26,000 bases of DNA from NCBI GenBank assembly GCA_905221605.1, contig CAJNDS010002400.1, positions 319,001-345,000 on the forward strand. The letters are read 5' to 3'. The notes beneath the pieces were generated by a model. It was given only the letters and a program-made list of their open reading frames with translations, made no database searches and had not been told where the DNA came from. Position 1 is the first letter of the stretch; each line of letters begins with the position of its first letter. The position numbers were made by a program, and so were the translations under genes. Below, one piece after another: positions 24,282-26,000 of this stretch. The DNA comes from Symbiodinium natans. Taxonomy: Eukaryota; Sar; Dinophyceae; Suessiales; Symbiodiniaceae.

Positions 24282-24385
24282 CTGCCAAAGCTGAGGGCCA
24301 CGCCCGGAGGTGTGAGCTGCTGCGGCGTCGTAGCCGCCGATCGCGCGATGTTCGCCTCGGGAGGCACTGGGAGGATCCTTGCCAG
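24282..24385 (+). CDS. Exon, unknown protein (phase 0 to 2), consensus donor
   Basis: Acceptor GGAGTTCAG, donor AG|GTATGTG. It has 34 codons, GC3-rich: LPKLRATPGGVSCCGVVAAD then RAMFASGGTGRILA. TTTAGGG repeats lie just upstream. It joins in phase to the terminal exon at 24696. Product not recognised. Confidence 0.62.
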
Positions 24386-24695
24386 GTATGTGTCCTTTCA
24401 AGACTTGTATAAGCTATATGTATATATATATATATACATTTATTGATTTATATTTATATTTATATTTGTTTTTCAAATTTTGTATTTATATTTATATTTA
24501 TAGTTATATTTATATTTATAGTTATATTTATAGTTAAAATTTACAATTTATAATTTATATGTATACATATATATTAATATTTATGTTTATATGTATTTAT
24601 TTGTATTCATATTTATTCCTACATTTATTCAATTATTCTTCGTGTCTAGATATATTTTTGCATATATATATATATATATGTTTGCACATATGTAG
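24386..24695 (+). other. 310-bp AT-rich intron
   Basis: GTATGTG ... ACATATGTAG. The middle (24415-24680) is TATATTTATATTT-type simple sequence, unlike the telomere-repeat introns elsewhere. Confidence 0.6.
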
Positions 24696-24798
24696 GGGAC
24701 TCGGTCACGCGACATGGAGTTGCATGCACGTGGGCAAACTTAAACCCTCTTCCTCTGCATCTCAGTGGAAGTCAGCCTCGAAGGAGCTGTTAGCATAA
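24696..24798 (+). CDS. Terminal exon, unknown protein (stop TAA)
   Basis: Phase 2 start after TATGTAG; the split codon makes AGG (Arg). It reads GLGHATWSCMHVGKLKPSSS then ASQWKSASKELLA, then TAA 24796-24798. Product not recognised. Confidence 0.6.
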
Positions 24799-24999
24799 GG
24801 GGGTACATCCCAACCCATCGACCTGAGCTCGAACACCCCGAAACAGCACAGTTGTCCCAAACTTCCAAAAAAACAAACATCATGCTCATACCAAAAGGGA
24901 CTCTACCGAATCCCAACCACCCTGGGGCGCCACTACACCCAGAAGCTCAACCCCCAAAACAAAGGGTTTAGGGTGAGGGTATTTAGGGTTGCGGGTAAC

Positions 25000-25060
25000 C
25001 CCGAACCCTAAACCCTAAACCCCAAACCCCAAACCCTAAACCCCAAACCCTAAACCCCAA
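25000..25060 (-). repeat. CCCTAAA/CCCCAAA array
   Basis: About eight complement heptamers, upstream of the exon at 25096. Confidence 0.93.
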
Positions 25061-25095
25061 AAAGGTACCGAAAACCTTAACCTCTCGCCCTGCAG

Positions 25096-25167
25096 GTCCC
25101 CAGCCGGCGCGGGAGGCTGAACACAAGGCTTCATGGTCCTGGCCCGAGGGCGTTGAGAAACCCCAAG
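25096..25167 (+). CDS. Exon, unknown protein (phase 1-1, 72 nt)
   Basis: Acceptor CGCCCTGCAG, donor GTTTGGGG. It reads PQPAREAEHKASWSWPEGVE then KPQ. CCCTAAA lies before it and TTTAGGG-like repeats after it. Product not recognised. Confidence 0.43.
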
Positions 25168-25533
25168 GTTTGGGGTTCAGGGGTTGAGGTTTAGGGTTGT
25201 TTAAGGGTTCAAAGTTTGGGGGTTTGGGGTTGGGCGTTTAGGGTTCAGGGTTGGGGCTTTTGGTTGTTTAGGGCTGAGGGTTAAGGCGGGGTTTGGGGCT
25301 TCAGGGTTCCGAGGTTTGGGACTTTACGATGTTTGCATTTTGATATTAGTACTTTTCGTTGGTAGATTCTGTACGATTATGTTTTTCTTTGTGTATTTTC
25401 TTCTTTATTTATATGTTTATTTATTTTGTATTTGCTTAGTTTTTTGGGGGGGAGGGGGTTGGGGCTCGCGCAAAAAACCGAACCCTAAACACCCGAAAGG
25501 GTGAGGCCATGTGAGCTCTGTGGTCGCGCGCAG

Positions 25534-25602
25534 GCTCGGATCAAAGATCCTAGGGTCCTCGTACTCCGCCAGTTAAGCCCCACATGGGCTCCTTCAAACT
25601 AG
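25534..25602 (+). CDS. Candidate exon ending in TAG, unknown protein
   Basis: Acceptor CGCGCGCAG; only one frame is open: ARIKDPRVLVLRQLSPTWAP then SN and TAG 25600-25602. Confidence 0.38.
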   Translation, partial: ARIKDPRVLVLRQLSPTWAPSN

Positions 25603-25627
25603 GGTCCCGTTGAGAAGACCCAATATA

Positions 25628-25680
25628 TAAGTAAACCCGAAACCCTAAACCCTAATCCCTAAACCCTAACCCCTAAAACC
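25628..25680 (-). repeat. CCCTAAA array
   Basis: Six to seven imperfect complement heptamers directly before CGCAG at 25681. Confidence 0.92.
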
Positions 25681-25685
25681 CGCAG

Positions 25686-25764
25686 GTCAACAAGGCCGGC
25701 CAGACATGGGGATGGTGTTGCGGCTGTTTGGCGCAAAGGCGAAGCCCCGGGAGGGGTCCTGAGG
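25686..25764 (+). CDS. Candidate exon, frame unresolved
   Basis: Acceptor ACCCGCAG, donor GTCATC. Frames STRPARHGDGVAAVWRKGEA and VNKAGQTWGWCCGCLAQRRS are both open. It lies between CCCTAAA (upstream) and TTTAGGG (25792-25826, downstream). Confidence 0.35.
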
Positions 25765-25923
25765 GTCATCTGGGGTTTTGGGGTTCTGGGCTGGGGTTTA
25801 GGGTTTAGGGCTTAGGGTTTAGGGAAGCTGGCACATGAAAGGTCTATCGTTTGTGCCTAGATTTTTTTGAGGAAGTAGCCCCTCAAAAGGCTGGCAGGCA
25901 TACACCTTTAAACCTCAACCCCC

Positions 25924-26000
25924 ATGCCCATGCTGAGCATCTCGGGCCCGAACGTAGCCGTTGAGACCTTGGCAGCAACAACACGGCGGGGAACGGATCC
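25924..26000 (+). CDS. Possible first exon, cut by the window end
   Basis: ATG at 25924 (and 25930) opens MPMLSISGPNVAVETLAATT then RRGTD to the window end. It is too short to judge. Confidence 0.25.
   Translation, partial: MPMLSISGPNVAVETLAATTRRGTD

Noticed and set aside
24559-24690. Coding start in the AT-rich stretch before 24696
   Set aside because: Tyr/Ile/Leu low complexity from TATATTT repeats; it is better read as intron ending at TATGTAG.

Overview
The window looks like intron-rich nuclear DNA of a protist alga, most likely a dinoflagellate. The basis is: plant/alga-type telomeric heptamers (TTTAGGG and its complement CCCTAAA) scattered at some thirty internal places; a single-exon BTB-BACK gene and a cyclin-family gene; long poly-G/C tracts; AT-rich microsatellites; and no bacterial-style operons. 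TTTAGGG also occurs in plants and other algae, and I saw no dinoflagellate spliced leader, so the lineage is an inference.

Two genes are recognisable by family, both on the minus strand. One is a cyclin-like gene (1132-2299) carrying an in-frame TGA and a homopolymer frameshift. The other is an intact BTB-BACK protein (21202-22335). Nearly everything else that looks coding is on the plus strand, as small exon-like segments of about 30-270 nt. These were called from open, protein-like frames bounded by AG and GT (rarely GC/GA) whose split-codon phases agree from one segment to the next. The best models are 16159-17060 (six exons, all phase 2 to phase 2), 17560-17831 (two exons around a 48-bp canonical intron), 24282-24798 (two exons ending in a stop), 7998-8440 (two exons ending in a stop), 13521-14025, 6262-6824, and 2557-3384 with its tandem copies. 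Their products are not recognised. It is not clear how many genes they form.

The intron-like spaces are the unusual part. TTTAGGG arrays tend to lie just after exons and CCCTAAA arrays just before them, so many introns have inverted telomere-like ends, and the heptamer itself supplies several apparent splice sites. A second, separate family of 111-128 bp elements with CCCAGT...ACTGGG inverted ends (2430, 6135, 7118, 7735) runs from GT/GC to AG and abuts exon starts in three of four cases. These are introner-like.

Other layout: 2986-4918 is a 2.3-copy, 847-bp tandem duplication that multiplies two exons. 5614-5836, 6984-7356 and 17244-17355 are inverted-repeat elements of another family. 9445-10735 is a roughly 24-unit minisatellite, with a related array containing an inverted unit at 20530-20896. 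22829-23265 is a decayed coding region. Exon coordinates without a database or transcript check should be read as hypotheses.
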